DNA of 64,000 nt, from contig NC_023749.2 of assembly GCF_000499845.2 (NCBI RefSeq), forward strand, positions 30,458,626-30,522,625. Reading direction: 5' to 3'. How positions within the stretch are numbered: position 1 is the stretch's first letter; each line of letters starts with the position of its first letter. The stretch is from Phaseolus vulgaris (lineage: Eukaryota > Streptophyta > Magnoliopsida > Fabales > Fabaceae). The translations under genes and the position numbers were made by a program. Shown here piece after piece: positions 22,331 to 33,456 of the stretch. Below the pieces are notes generated by a model. That model saw only the letters and a list, made by a program, of their open reading frames with translations. It made no database searches and was not told where the DNA came from.

Positions 22331-24366
22331 CTAAAACACTGCACGTAACAAAGTCAGTTTATGTGTACAAGTAAAAGTTGAAGACAAAGATAAACATGAC
22401 TTAGCTTTAGGAAATGGTGGGATAGCAGAAAAGGAGGCTTGAAAAACTGACCAAGTTGGAAAAATGTGTTTGGGAATGATGATATTTGTTGGAAAAAGAC
22501 CTCTTAAATGGTGAAACCTATTAGGAGGTAAAAAATCATCCCTAACATGTTTTAACCAATTTGGTGTGGCAATAGGAACCTTAGGTAATGAAAAAGATAA
22601 AGAAGAAGAAGACCTTGGAGGGTCCATGTGAGGCATAGCACGAGTCAACATGATGGATTTAGTGGAGAAAATGGTTTGACTCGGTAAAGTACTTACTTCT
22701 TTTTCTTTCTCATTTTCTCTTTTAGTTTTCATTTTGATGTGGTCCTCATGAACTTCTTTAGGAGAGAGAGGTTTTAAGACAACCTTGCGCCCTTGGAAGG
22801 AAAAAGACATAGTATTGGATAGGCCATCATGTAAAACATGTCTATCATATTGCCAAGGCCTTCCTAAAAGAAGATGAGTTGCTTCCATGGGCACAACATC
22901 ACATAAAACCTCATCCTTATACTTTCTTATTGTAAAGTTAATGAGGACTTGTTTGTTAACCATTATTTCACCTTCGATACTTAACCATTGTAATTTATAA
23001 GGCTTGGTATGAGAGATAGTGGGTAAGGCTAACTTCTCCACTACTCTTGTACTAGCCACGTTAGTGCAACTTCCTCCATCAATAATCAAGGAACATAACT
23101 TGTTGTTGATAAGACATCGGGTATGAAAAATGTTTTCTCTTTGAGTATCGTCCAAAGATTTTGGAATTGTTCCCAACATACGCCTTATCATCAACAAGTC
23201 ACCTTCACAAGGACTTACACTCTCATTTTCACTGGATGGTTTAGAAGGTGAAGCATGCCTAGGTGAGTCGGAATCATGCTCACTAACTATAATGCCATCA
23301 TGCATATACATATTTCGTTTAGAAGGGCAATTTGCAGCTATGGGACCATATCCTAAACATTTAAAGCATTTTTTATTAGACGTTTTTGTTGGAGATTTAG
23401 GCCTAAAAGTAGATGGCTGAGATTCCTTGGGTTTGAAAGAAGAATCTTGGGAAGGAAATTTTGAAAAAGACTTTTTGTTTGTCCGAGATTTGGAGTATAG
23501 TAACCATTATTTGGGGAGTTTTTAAAAGAGTTTTTCTTAGCAAGTTGGGCTTCCACCTTCATTGTTAGATGAATTAAAGACCCAAATGATGAATACTCTT
23601 GTAATTCCACAATATCTTGGATTTCCTTCCTTAGCCCACTAACAAACCTAGCAATCAAAGCTTCGTCGTCCTCACGTATTTCTAACTTACATAAAAGCGT
23701 TTCTAATTCTTTATAATAAGCGTCCACACTTAGCGTGTCTTGTTGAAACCGTTGGAGTTTCAACATAAGGTCTTTCCTAAAGTGGGGCGGTACAAATCTA
23801 GCGCGCATTTGAAACTTAAGAGAGTTCCAAGAGTCCACGGGAGGACCCTTGTGAAACATAATGTCCTTTACAAGTCCATGCCACCATTGCATGGCATAAT
23901 CACAAAATTCTAAAGTAGCTAACTTATACTTATGCTCATCTTGGACCCCAAGTAGGTCAAAAATCTGCTCACACTTGGCCTCCCAATCTAGATAGATGTT
24001 AGGATCACTATCTCCATTGAAGCTTGGAAGCTTGACTAAAGGAAGTCTAGCTTTAGCCTCTCGGTAATAGCCATTGTCACGGTGGTCTCTCCCTCTAGGA
24101 TCATAGCCATGAAAGGAATGAGTTGGCTCCCTTCTTCTTCACACTTCTTCACGGTCAAAAGCATTGAATGAACCCCTAGACGAATGTCTATGTGAATGGT
24201 GCGCTGCATGGTGAGCATGAGACGGTCCAGCTTGTTGCATGTCCAGTTTTTGCAACCTTTCCTCCAATCTTCTAATATGGCGTTGAGCTTCTTGTAATTC
24301 ACCACGAAGAGAAGCTTTAGAAGGTGAATTCTGCTTGCAAGATTCCTCACTAGAATATGGAGCCAT
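22331..24366 (-). pseudogene. Element B gag-protease polyprotein with conserved C-terminal domain
   Basis: Start chosen at MAPYSSEESCKQ (24366), which aligns with element C. In order: short coiled coil (ELQEAQRHIRRLEERLQKLD); His/Ser-rich linker; TGA at about 24139-24141 in otherwise the same frame; gag core (CDYAMQWWHGLVKDIMF, MRARFVPPHFRKDLMLKL, FVSGLRKEIQDIVEL); a frameshift near 23480; a zinc knuckle at about 23360-23320 reading CFKCLGYGPIAANC, in which the canonical His is Pro; an aspartic protease (LIIDGGSCTNVAS ... HLLLGRPWQYDRHV); and a tail of about 100 residues (RDDFLPPNRFHHLRGLF, IFPTWSVFQASFSAIP) conserved in element C. The protease motif is intact (D-G-G), unlike the knuckle. Confidence 0.85.
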
Positions 24367-25702
24367 TTTATCAAAGAGAAACAACAAACACAAAACAGCA
24401 AACAAATGTTAGGAAACAAAGTCAGCTAAAAGAAAGGGGAACCAAAACCGAAGTGAAGTATTCACTGAAATTCACTCTCAAAGAAAGAATGCTCTCTGCA
24501 CCAAGCTTATCTTAAGGCCTTAGTAATCCTCAAGTGAAAAATTCCAAAGCAAGAGCACACAATCTTGAAAGTACTTCACCACAAAACCAAAGAAGAAAGA
24601 ATGACAAACAAGAAAAGGTATAAGCAAAGAAAGGTAATTGCAAAAGGAATACTATATGTAAGACAAACTCAAAGATTAATGAATGAAAGACAAGCAAGAA
24701 AATAAAGAACTCAATGAAGAAAGAAGGCACACCAAAAGAGTCCTAGAGAAAAGTACTAGACTAGATTTAAGAAACAAAAAAACAAGCTACTGGAAAAAAA
24801 AAAATTTATGCAAACTGTGCTATGTTTACAGATTTAACTGGAATGATTGAAAGCGAACTGGAATGTGAAAAATTAACCACAGAAACTTGAATGTCTCAAC
24901 TCAATAATGGCACTGGAATGAGTTAAAAACAGTAAGCCAATTGAGAGAAATAAATTTTTCAAAATCGCTGCCCAATTACCGTATTTTTTTCGGCAGAATT
25001 GTACACTTTTCGTATTTTATTTATCATTTTTTGTGTACTTGGAATTTTTGAGTACTTCTTTTTGCTATGCTTTTGTAACACTTTGAAGAATGTAAATCCA
25101 AATTTTCACAAATTTCCAGTGAGCCAATTAATTGCAGTAAATTGAAAACAGTAGCACGTGTGTAAGAAAACAGAGTAACCTATTTAGGAATGAAAAACAG
25201 TATAGCAAAGACATAATGGAAATTATGTAGAGGAACTTGTATAGGTCTAAAATACAAGCATGAACTCAAATCTAAAAATGAAAATGCACAAAGGATCAAG
25301 CAATAAACTCAGAAACAGAAAGTAAACCAAAGCAAGAAACAAACAAAGCAATAAAAGGACTACAAGAAGTGATGACAATTATGGAATAACATGACTAAGA
25401 CAAATCTTGACATGATTAAAAAATTAAAAGACATACCACAAGATAGAACAACAAGTGAAAGGAAGCTTAAGGTCAGCTCAAGGAAGGAGAATGCCATTCC
25501 AAAAGAGCAGCCAAACTCATATGAACAATGAGTGCCATAATCCTTTTCACAAACACTTGGTGTAACAAAAGAAAAACAGCAAGGAAACTCAAAGTAAAGC
25601 CTAAAACAGAATGGTAAACAACTTGAAATAAAGAGCTCTTGAAAATAAAGTGTAACACAACTCAAAAATTAAGCAAAACAAACCTAAACTCTAGATACCA
25701 CA
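24367..25702 (-). other. Element B 5' leader and primer-binding site
   Basis: About 1.3 kb of untranslated leader between the 5' LTR and gag, A-rich on the + strand, with no credible ORF. The primer site is at 25683-25700 (on the - strand TGGTATCTAGAG...), resembling the initiator tRNA-Met site TGGTATCAGAGC with changes after TGGTATC. Confidence 0.7.
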
Positions 25703-26710
25703 TGATGTGAATGCAATAGCAAGAATACATGATTCTTTGACATTCTTAGGAACAACTTGAGTTGGTCATGAATTGGCACTTCAATTAGAATTGGATCAAG
25801 GTTCTATTTCAAGAACTCACCAAGACTTTGCACCGAACCAAAGCTCACATGGAAGTCCATGTATTGTCAAATTGAATCAAACAACAAGAATGGAAGAAAC
25901 ACAATTGAATACAGCCAATTAAAAGAAACAATCGAACAGAATTGAAAATGCAGTTGAAGGTACCGAATGGAATTGAAGAACAAGTAAACTAAAACATGAA
26001 CATGAAGAAGAAACAAAGCTTGAGAATAGAAAACTTATGGAGATGGAAGAATAGGTGAGTGATCACGCCACTTAGAGTGTGGGAACTCCAAGATTAGTGT
26101 GTTGTCGCCACTTGAGGTTCACCATAGACACCCAAGATAAGACTTGATGAAGGCACCAAAGCTCTTCCAATTTCTCTCTCAAATTGAGTAGAGTTTTCTT
26201 ACTTCAATTTCCTAATCTGATTTGTACAAGCTAAGCACCTTTATTTATAGCCTATAAGGTGTTGAAATGCAAAGCTAATCAAATGCAAATGTGCCCCTAA
26301 ATGACATGTAATTTCGGCGCCAACTAGTGCATGAAGGAAGTGTGACTTTCCTTCCTAGTTTGGCACCTCCTAACTCATATCTACACTCCCCCTAGCATCC
26401 CTTACTAAGTTCACACCCCCCTAAGCTTCTAATATTTCTAAACTACAACTAAGGATGCTTTTAAAAAAGAGGTTTCTTATGTTTCCCTCTAAGTTCCTTC
26501 CTAAAGATTATTCTATATATTTTTTACTTAAAGAGAGATATTCAAAATGAAGCTTATTATTTGAGAGTTTGTAGACTTCTTTATCTTTAGGCTTGATCTT
26601 CTCTTTGACTTCTTTTAATTTGTGAGAAGACTAGAAGGAAGAACTTCAAATGTGTAGGTGAAAATCCTTTTCCTTCATTAATAAAATCCTCTCCTATTGG
26701 ATATCCATCA
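25703..26710 (-). repeat. Element B 5' LTR
   Basis: 1008 bp, near-identical to 21288-22295; followed by target duplication GGTTG (26711-26715). Confidence 0.95.
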
Positions 26711-26715
26711 GGTTG

Positions 26716-27898
26716 GGGGAAGGAGAAGAAACTGATTGCTTGGGTCAGTTGGGAAGTGTTGTGTAAACCAAAAGAGGAAGGTGGTTTGGGGATCAGAGAT
26801 ATAAGGAAGTTCAATTATGCTTTTCTGGCTAAACGGAGATGGCGCCTGATATCTGAAGAGAAAGGGAGGTGGAAGGAGCTATTGGTTTCAAAGTATGGGA
26901 TGGATTTAGAATTCCTGCAAGTAGCAATAAAAGTCCAACCCTGGTGATGGAGAGACTTACATAAAATGTGCATGGAGGGAGAAGGAGCAGGTTGGTTTCA
27001 TCAGCAAGTCATCTGGAAAGTAGGACGTGGAGACAAAGTAAGATTTTGGGAGGACGTATGGGCCAGTAATAGTAGTTTCAAAACCTTATTTCCCAGACTT
27101 TATTCAATCTCTTTGAACCATGGCCAAAAGGTGGAAGAGGTTGGTTCTTAGGTAGACTCATTGTGGGAATGGAAACATAGTTGGAGAAGAGTAAGATTCG
27201 AGTGGAAAAGCACGTTGGAATCAGAATTGGCTATGCACTTATCACGAGTTAGGCTATCAAGGGATCAAGAAGATATACAGGTATGGGGGTTTGATGACTC
27301 GGGGTTGTTCTCTGTAAATTCTGCGTATTCTGCGTATGAATGTATAGCTCACCCTGTTAGAAGCTCCCAAAATGATGTGTTCAGATACCTTTGGAAAATC
27401 AAAACCTTCCCCAACGTGTTAACCACAACGTGGAGGGTTCTTATAGGTAGAATACCTACAAGGGAAAATTTGAGTAGAAAAGGGGTGATCATGAACACAA
27501 TTCTTTGTGCTATGTGTGAGTCAAAGGAGGAAACATGTCAACATACATTCATAGAATGTGTTGCTGCTCAGAGGGTGTGGTCATTATGTCTTAGATGGAT
27601 TGGCATTGTGTCTGTACAACAGAATGCCATCTTATCTCACTTTGAAAGTTTTTACTTACCCCAACTCAGCAGTAGACAAAGTCTCTTATGGAAAGGAGTA
27701 TGGGCAACTATAGTGGCATGTATATGGGAGCCAAGGAACTCCATTGTTTTTAATCAAGGGGTAGCAGATGTGGAGGAGATTTTTCAGAAAGTCCAGCTCA
27801 AGTCCTGGCAGTGGCTAAAGCATAGGGGTCCCTCTTTTAGCTATTCTTTTACAGATTGGATGTTGAACCCCCTTATCTGCATTAGAAGCTACAAGTAA
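26716..27898 (+). pseudogene. LINE-2 ORF2 C-terminal part (zf-RVT)
   Basis: Continues the RT tail of LINE-2 after element B: KPKEEGGLGIRDIRKFNYAF, the Trp-rich block, then the zinc-binding domain (FPNVLTTTWRVLIGRIPTRE, CAMCESKEETCQHTFIEC, SLCLRWIGIVSVQ) and the usual end SFSYSFTDWMLNPLICIRSY with a stop at 27896-27898. The frame holds throughout except for nonsense codons at about 26945 (Trp to TGA) and about 27149. A dead retrotransposon gene. Confidence 0.9.
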
Positions 27899-28209
27899 AT
27901 GGGTGAGGCTGGTGGTTGAGGGTGTGTGGATACAAGCTCGCTCTATGGTTTTTAAAGGAGTGTTCCTGCTGCAGGTTTGATTTTAGAGTGCGCCTGATAT
28001 ATCCTTTTAAAGGAGTGCTCCTGCTGCAGAATGTTGTATAAAAACTAGTAAGCTGATACCTAACATCTAGATGAGGTTAGAATGATCTTAATTGAAGTTA
28101 AGCAACCTTTTGATGTGAAGAAATGAATACAGTTTAGAGGAAATAAGAAAGAACAGAGTAAGGTGGTGCAGGGGTTGCTAGGAGGGATCTGTCGGGTTGC
28201 AGGTTTGCA

Positions 28210-28760
28210 AAGCTGCAGGCAAGTAAAGGAAGGTGGAAGAAGTAAATTGGAAGGCAGGTGATGGAAGAGGGTAGACTAAAGGAATCTTGGTGGCCAAATG
28301 ATGTTCTGCTCTGGTGCTGTAATGATACAGTAATGAACCATACCTGTGGAACTTTTTAATCAAACAAGCATATGTGGTATTCTGGTGGTGATGAGGGTAG
28401 CAAAATGGTGTGAATCTGTAGGAAGAGTAAAACAGGTTGCTAGGAGGTAGCTCTATGATACTGCATAGTACTACATAATCATTAATTGAAGTTGCATAAT
28501 CTATTGATAATATAAATGATTTATAACACTTGTATTGGAAGGCAAGTAAAGAAGGGTGGAGAAAGTTAATTGGAAGGCAGGTGGTGGAAGAGGGTAGGCT
28601 AAAGGAATCTTGGTGGCCAAATGATGTTCTCCTCTGGTGCTATAATGATACAGTATTGACACATATAGGTGGAACTTTTTAATCAAACAAACATATGTGG
28701 TTTTTTGGTGGTGATGAGGGTAGTAAAATGGTATGAATCTGCAGGAAGAGTAAAACAGGC
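28210..28760 (+). repeat. Direct duplication in the LINE-2 3' region
   Basis: About 28210-28437 and 28530-28760 are two diverged copies (for example GGAATCTTGGTGGCCAAATG at 28281 and 28614, ending in GGAAGAGTAAAACAGG), with an offset of about 323-333 bases. An older local duplication in the LINE 3' UTR or in host flank. Confidence 0.85.
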
Positions 28761-28770
28761 TTAGGAGTAA

Positions 28771-29519
28771 GGATTGGATGGATGAGTGAGATTGTCTCAG
28801 GTAGAGGAAACCCAAGTGGAGGACTTTTGGAATTGGGGAATAGGTATGAGTGGGGGCAAGTTTTTATTTTTGTGCAGGATTAGAGTATCCTGTCATTTTG
28901 GCATTGAATAGCAATCCCTATTTAGATAGAGTCTGGGCAAGATTGGATGGATCAAGCGGTTGTTTAACATTTCTGCATTAGTGCCCTTACAAAAGTGGGT
29001 CCTTTTGTATTACATTTATCACTGGGAACTTCAGAATCTTTGGAAATCCCAAGAAAATGAGGTGAATCACAATGAACTACTTAAGTACCAAGACTTTCCT
29101 CTAAGTTATGTTTAGAGATGATTTGATGGCAATGAAAGTTGTAAGGAAAAGAAACACCGAATGAAAGGAAAAACCCAAACATTACAATATTAACGAATCA
29201 ACGTTCACATTGGAAGTGAAAGTAAAAAAAAATCAAATACAATTGAAATCTAAGGCAAAAAAAATTAATTAACAGTAAAGATTCCATTGTTTATTTGTAT
29301 TATAAAGTCTGATAATTATAGTATATACACAAGCAAATATATGTATAGTTGCAAGAGCGATAAAATGATAGATAAAAAAATTTTAACCTCATTTTGTAAA
29401 AAATTATATTTATATATATATGGAGTATATCTTTACTTTATAGTTGAATTACTATAAGTTTTACAAGACCATTCAATTAGTTTACAGTGTAGTGTGTAGG
29501 AACTTTTTGGGCTTTTACA
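28771..29519. other. Intergenic, nothing recognised
   Basis: AT-rich sequence without coding potential or repeats I can name. It may still include the unrecognised end of LINE-2. Confidence 0.5.
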
Positions 29520-29642
29520 GTATTAATAACAATATTAATTATAATATTAGTAATATTAATAATAACATTAATAAAATTAAAAACAATATTAATAATAATA
29601 TTAGTAATATTAATAACCATATTAGTTATATTAATTAATATT
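29520..29642. repeat. AATATT-type low-complexity palindromic tract
   Basis: An AATATTAATAAT/AATATTAGTAAT array of about 120 bp, internally self-complementary. It lies about 250 bases upstream of the cysteine-rich peptide gene. Confidence 0.85.
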
Positions 29643-29792
29643 CATAGTAACAATAAATTAAATATAATGGTAATGTTGAATCTTCAATGGTTTTAAATGT
29701 AGTGTTAATACTTGCTTTGTTTGATTGCTATTTTATTTAATAGTAATTTAGAATGAATAAAAGAAAGAACAAAACATTGACTAAGTAGTAGT

Positions 29793-29800
29793 ATAAATAT
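29793..29800 (+). promoter_or_regulatory. Probable TATA box of the cysteine-rich peptide gene
   Basis: TATAAATA stands 96 bases before the ATG at 29896. The intervening leader is purine-rich (repeated AGAAAGC units, about 29850-29890). Position fits a plant core promoter. Confidence 0.6.
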
Positions 29801-29895
29801 GTAGTAGAAGGTACAAACTGAAATGAAGAGAGAGTAAGAAACCCACAAAGAAAGTAGAAAGCAGAAAGAAAGCAGAAAGCAGAAAGGAGAGAGAG

Positions 29896-30216
29896 ATGGG
29901 TGTGGTTAATAAGATAGCTTTGAGTGTTGTCATATTTGCTCTAATAGCATGCTATGGTATATTCTTTGAACATATTTTGATATTTGAGTTTATGAAAAGA
30001 CTCTTAATTGTTATTGAATTTGTGTATGTTTTTGCAGGGAATGGTGTGTTGAGCATCCCAAATACAAGAGATGTGTACAAATATTCTGAGAACAACCAAG
30101 TTGACGGAATACAAAAGTGTGATACAAACCGTGATTGCTTGAATTTTTGCAAACCACCATGCAAGGCGTTTTGTAATATGGCAACTCACAGATGCGAATG
30201 CCCTTGTGATCAGTGA
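29896..30216 (+). CDS. Secreted cysteine-rich peptide, defensin-like / NCR-like
   Basis: Two exons: 29896-29956 and 30038-30216, joined across an 81-base intron (CTATG|GTATAT ... TTTTGCAG|GGAATG). The 79-residue product has an N-terminal hydrophobic signal peptide (KIALSVVIFALIAC, residues 6-19), a short acidic/polar propeptide-like stretch, and a mature part with eight cysteines spaced C-x5-C-x3-C-x3-C-x3-C-x6-C-x-C-x-C near the end (beginning KCDTNRDC). The signal-peptide exon followed by a single mature-peptide exon, and the C-x5-C with D before the second Cys, match legume nodule cysteine-rich and defensin-like genes. The intron length is a multiple of three without stops, so intron retention would give a 106-residue form. 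The target and tissue are unknown. Polyadenylation-like AATTAATAAATTAAT follows at about 30254. It looks intact, with a TATA box upstream. Confidence 0.75.
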   Translation: MGVVNKIALSVVIFALIACYGIFFEHILIFEFMKRLLIVIEFVYVFAGNGVLSIPNTRDVYKYSENNQVDGIQKCDTNRDCLNFCKPPCKAFCNMATHRCECPCDQ

Positions 30217-32610
30217 TGTGCTACACATTTCATCCATAATTATGTCATTGAGAATTAATAAATTAATATGTTTCATGATAAATTAAATTTTCGATTTCAT
30301 CACATTACTTCAAATTCATTATCTTTCTATGCCTTGAAACTTAAATATATGCTTCAAATTCCTCACCTTTATATGGCTTAAAACTTAATAATAGACCTTA
30401 TTAGTGTTCAGACTAAGAAAATATCAAATAAACAAATCGTTATAATTATTATTATTATGCTAATTCTTTTTTAGGTTAATTACTTTGAATTTACTATGTT
30501 TAACAAAAAATAGGAATTCATACTACAAAAATTATAGATATTTATATAAGATAAACACGGTATACAAAGATCAAAATCTAATATTTACATGTATCATTAA
30601 ATTAAACTAAAAACAATCCACCAATAATCCTTAAAAATACAAAGTTTACTATTATTTTTTTTCTTCATATTTTCATTGTTCAATGTAATGAATCACTAAA
30701 TATCTACAAATTTTAAATTTTATATAATCAATAAAAAGTGTAATTCATATTTAATTGATTAAGATATTTAACTTATACATTATCTTGTTTCAGGAGTCAA
30801 TAATGTTGGAATATATACTTGGTTGCATATGTGTCACCACATAATATTTACATTTATGATTTTTTTATTGATTGGCACTACAATTTAAAATATCAATGAA
30901 AATATAATTTATAAATTCAATAGTAGTGAGATAAACACTTTATGTTATGTGTAATATATTGAAGCTTCTTCTTTGAAACATGAGCTTCCATAGCTCTATT
31001 GGAAACAATGTAAAACAAATTATATTAATTGTTAAATTTAATAATAAATCATATAACAGATTAAATATAATAGAATGTCGAAAATTTATGAGTCTATTAA
31101 TTATATTCCTAATGGTTAAAATAGTAAGCATTAAAAAATTGGTTAAAAAAGGCAACTTGTTATGTTGTTTACAATCCAGTTAGATTGGAGACCCAATTAA
31201 CATCAATCATTAACAAGAAAACAATACAAGTGGGAGACTAGTGCAGCAAAACCCAAAAGAAAATTATGAGAATATAAAATAAGGCAAATTATGTGTATGA
31301 AAATCTTAATAGCATACATGACTCTAGTAATTCAGCTTCAACAGAGTTTGTAAAACAGCCCATAGCTGTCTTTTTAACACATTGAGTTGTGTGTCGTTGT
31401 TTTTTCTTCCTTAACTGGTTTCCAAGCCAACTTTATTTTCTTTCACAATGCAGGGCCTTGTGCTCTCACATTCTTCAATTGTGTAAACATGACTGCAGGA
31501 TTTAAGTTAGAATTTTTTTCTCATTTAAGTTTTTTTTTATTAATTTAAAATAAATTTCTTTTTAAAATGTTCTGTTCTGTTATATAAATAAACGAATAGG
31601 TATAATATATCAAAACAAATAGATCCCATGTAACTATCTTAAGAATTAAAGTTGTCAAAACGAAAACGTAAAACTTATAGCAACTACTAATATCTAGTTA
31701 ATTTGATATAACGATTTTTAATTAGATATAACTTATGTGAGAGATCCAATGCACTGATATTTTTTTTTAATCCTGCATTTGTATTAGTTTACAAATGATG
31801 TTTGCAGCTCCTTGAGCTCATCATTTACATTTGTGTTCACTGCTTATTGATGCTAACGGATTAGATGATTCATTATAAGAAAAATTATTTTTAACAGGAT
31901 TATATTTAATATTAGTCTCCTCTAAATACATTATTTACGGTTTGTTTTTTTCTAAAAAATACAACATCGTTAACGGATTATCAGTTACTAATTTTTGATA
32001 TGATAATTATTTTTTGACGGTTCTATAAACCTCCATTAATTTTAAGGGTTTTTCAAATTCCGTCACTTGCAGAATTTTCCAAACCCCATTAATTTCACTT
32101 TTTGTGTTTTCTTAAATGTATTGTGTTTTTTTCAATAATTTTTTCAGTGCACATAATTCTTGAAACAACTGAAAAAATATTAAAATATAAAGATTTTAAA
32201 ATTTATAGTTGAATGTAACATTAATAAAGGAAACAAATAATAAAATTTACAAAATGTAAATATAAAAGTATAAAAATAGACATAATAATAAAAAACTAAA
32301 CAACATTATTCACCTATGGTTTCAATATTAGCACCGTCTTGATGATAATACAAGTAAAATACCTCAAATATACATTGCTTTCATTTTATTAATTTAATCT
32401 TAAAGTTCTATGATTTATCTGCATTCTTCTTTGATTCGGATTGGTCAACTTGTTATTGATGAACAATCCTAGTGATAATTTTATTTTTTTTTATAAATAG
32501 ATGATCGTATATCATGAGTATAGTGGATATGATTATCAAGTATTTCCGTAAGTATATCTCATTTTTTCTAGTACCTGCTCGAATATGAAATAATAGATAA
32601 ATTGAAGTAC
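30217..32610. other. Intergenic AT-rich region, no gene seen
   Basis: After the 3' end of the peptide gene the sequence is AT-rich and without a credible ORF. Around 31850-32100 short phrases such as TTAACGGATTA and GACGGTTCTATAAACC recall eroded DNA-transposon ends, but no terminal repeats could be paired. Confidence 0.5.
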
Positions 32611-32636
32611 AAAAGAATGACATATGTTTTTTTTTT

Positions 32637-33456
32637 CAACCAAGAATTAAATAAAATAATGGAACACTTTAGGGGTGTCCCAACCCTTATACAAACCCAC
32701 TAAAAATTGGTTAGGAAAAAGGAAAAAACAAACAAAAAGACAAAAAAAGAAAAAAAAAACTTACCTTCTTACAGTTACTTATAAAATCCTGACAGCAAAC
32801 TAACAAAACATGTATATCCACACAACCTTAAAACAAGACAGCTGCATAAAGCTAACCCCCAAGCCACTTATACATTCTAACATTACAGAACCTCACACCA
32901 ACACTTACTGCACAAACCAGTTTTGGTTTCCAAGATTCTAACTTCTAAGGTAGCTCCTTTAACAGAAAATGTAACAACTTAAGATTGTGATTGTTCTATA
33001 ATCTCCCTATGCCCCAGCTTCCAACAACATTCTTCACTCTTCCGCTTCCCATAATCCTCTAACATCTTAAAATGTTAGTTGTTGTCCTCCCGTTTACCTG
33101 CACCAAGAAAAACACCTTCCACGCCTTCCCAATAACACAGGTAAATAAAAACAGTTTCATCCCAATTGGTATTAATCAATTTACTTATAATTGTTGCAAC
33201 AACCAACCCTGCATGCAAAGTTGTCAAAGATAGGAAGCATTCACACTTCATTTATCACTGCATGATAGGAGTATCTGCTGGTTTTTATCTGATATCCTCC
33301 CTATTTTCCTACAATAAAGAGAAAAAAACACCTTCCCGACCTCATCAAAACTTAGATATACAAAATCAGGTCCAGCCCATAGGTCTTAAGCAATTTAATT
33401 TTAAAATTGTTGCAGCAGCCAACCAACATGCATGATATTAATAACAGTATAAAACA
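32637..33456 (-). other. LINE-3 3' untranslated region
   Basis: About 0.8 kb between the ORF2 stop and the poly(A). The end on the - strand reads GGTTGGGACACCCCTAAAGT ... TTTAATTCTTGGTTG then poly(A), the usual plant LINE tail. No ORF. Confidence 0.75.

Larger units (their letters stand above)
21288..26710 (-). mobile_element. Element B: non-autonomous Ty3/gypsy gag-protease retrotransposon
   Basis: Two 1008-bp LTRs (21288-22295 and 25703-26710) start TGATGTGAATG and end ATATCCATCA, with target duplication GGTTG on both sides (21283-21287, 26711-26715). - orientation: primer site TGGTATCTAGAG next to the right LTR; purine tract CTCGGGGAGTA next to the left. The interior codes only for gag, an aspartic protease and a C-terminal domain; no RT or integrase. 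The LTRs differ at about fifteen positions. Sister of element C (42164-47029). Confidence 0.95.
21003..28770 (+). mobile_element. LINE-2: truncated L1-type LINE split by element B
   Basis: RT coding sequence 21013-21287 continues at 26716-27898 once element B and one copy of GGTTG are removed. The 5' two-thirds (endonuclease, RT core) are missing. The 3' non-coding part carries a direct duplication (28210-28760). The exact 3' end is not visible; no poly(A) tract was found. Confidence 0.8.

Noticed and set aside
29520..29642. Regular AATATTAAT units resembling a CRISPR-like array
   Set aside because: Simple low-complexity AT repeat without unique spacers, in a eukaryotic genome.
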